From positions 1 through 5,468 of the forward strand of contig WTJO01000190.1 in the NCBI GenBank assembly GCA_011524805.1: 5,468 bases of DNA. The letters run 5' to 3'. The notes beneath the pieces are model-generated. The model ran no database searches and was not told where the DNA came from. It saw only the letters and a list, made by a program, of their open reading frames with translations. This DNA comes from Alphaproteobacteria bacterium (lineage in GTDB: Bacteria; Pseudomonadota; Alphaproteobacteria; Puniceispirillales; Puniceispirillaceae). Shown piece after piece: positions 5,204 to 5,468 of the stretch; within the stretch, counting starts at the first letter, position 1; every line of letters starts with the position of its first letter. The position numbers and the translations under genes are program-made.

Positions 5204-5468
5204 TTACACTCCGTTCGGGGTCTGAATATCAAATTGACGTGATATGCGTACCAGATGACTATAGATATTTTCATCCAGACAGATACCATCTGATTGCGCC
5301 TGCGCACGCAGCATCCGCTCTTTATCTCCGGGCACCAAAACCCGCTGGCCGGCCTCGCGTGGAGCCGAGCCTCTGACCATCGAAATATAGGCATGAATTT
5401 CAGAGGCTATCGAGGCTGTTGACCCATTACCCTGTTCCCACCTTTCCGCATCCATCACAATACTCAGC
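5204..5468 (-). CDS. Ldh_2 family (malate/L-lactate/sulfolactate dehydrogenase) C-terminal end, partial
   Basis: The reading frame is open to the right edge and ends at TAA (5206-5204), so only the last 88 residues are seen; apparent starts at 5458 (GTG) and 5455 (ATG) are internal. The visible part begins LSIVMDAERW and contains EIHAYISMVRGSAPREAG, then RVLVPGDKERMLRAQAQSDG with the I-C-L turn after it, and ends in a helix and DIQTPNGV. The order 'small helix, SxPR/P, VLVPGE/D, xxRxxxRxxxGI' is typical of the C-terminus of NAD(P)-dependent Ldh_2 enzymes, which include ComC ((R)-sulfolactate), YiaK, ureidoglycolate and malate dehydrogenases. The catalytic region lies outside the window, so the substrate cannot be assigned. 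It precedes the D-2-hydroxyacid dehydrogenase by 2 bp. Confidence 0.8.
   Translation of the reverse strand, partial: LSIVMDAERWEQGNGSTASIASEIHAYISMVRGSAPREAGQRVLVPGDKERMLRAQAQSDGICLDENIYSHLVRISRQFDIQTPNGV

Overview
The window reads as an ordinary chromosomal stretch of an alphaproteobacterium, probably a marine one. By eye the base composition is moderate, with slightly more A+T than G+C. The genes are compact and the proteins (a histone-deacetylase-like hydrolase, a divergent NhaA, a SufU/IscU-type scaffold and paired 2-hydroxyacid dehydrogenases) suit marine Alphaproteobacteria such as the SAR116 or Rhodospirillales groups. This placement is inferred from protein flavour and composition only. 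I see no transposase, integrase, phage gene, CRISPR array, toxin-antitoxin pair or defence system.

Left part (1-1767, all minus strand): the 5' part of a proline tRNA (anticodon TGG) runs off the left edge, with its probable promoter at 64-91. Upstream of it lies a two-gene unit, a histone-deacetylase-family hydrolase followed 17 bp later by a secreted DUF192 protein.

Middle (1768-3480, plus strand): a 218-bp divergent intergenic region holds inverted repeats next to the deacetylase start and a long imperfect hairpin in the possible leader of nhaA. nhaA encodes a complete Na+/H+ antiporter with the key acidic residues kept, and ends at a textbook terminator. That terminator also contains a good -35 box which, with a TATAAG box 17 bp on, appears to start transcription of an untracked 43-residue single-span membrane protein.

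Right part (3481-5468): after a perfect 8-bp inverted repeat comes a plus-strand Fe-S scaffold protein of the NifU/SufU type. Three minus-strand genes converge on it: the 3' end of an Ldh_2 (malate/L-lactate/sulfolactate dehydrogenase) family gene, a D-isomer-specific 2-hydroxyacid dehydrogenase starting 2 bp after it, and further on an untracked 32-residue single-span membrane protein.

The two dehydrogenases are from unrelated folds that usually act on opposite enantiomers of 2-hydroxyacids. Side by side they could interconvert stereoisomers through a shared 2-oxoacid, as SlcC and ComC do for sulfolactate; the substrate cannot be read from this window. The most interesting leads are the two small membrane proteins, the nhaA leader structure, the promoter nested in a terminator, and the dehydrogenase pair.
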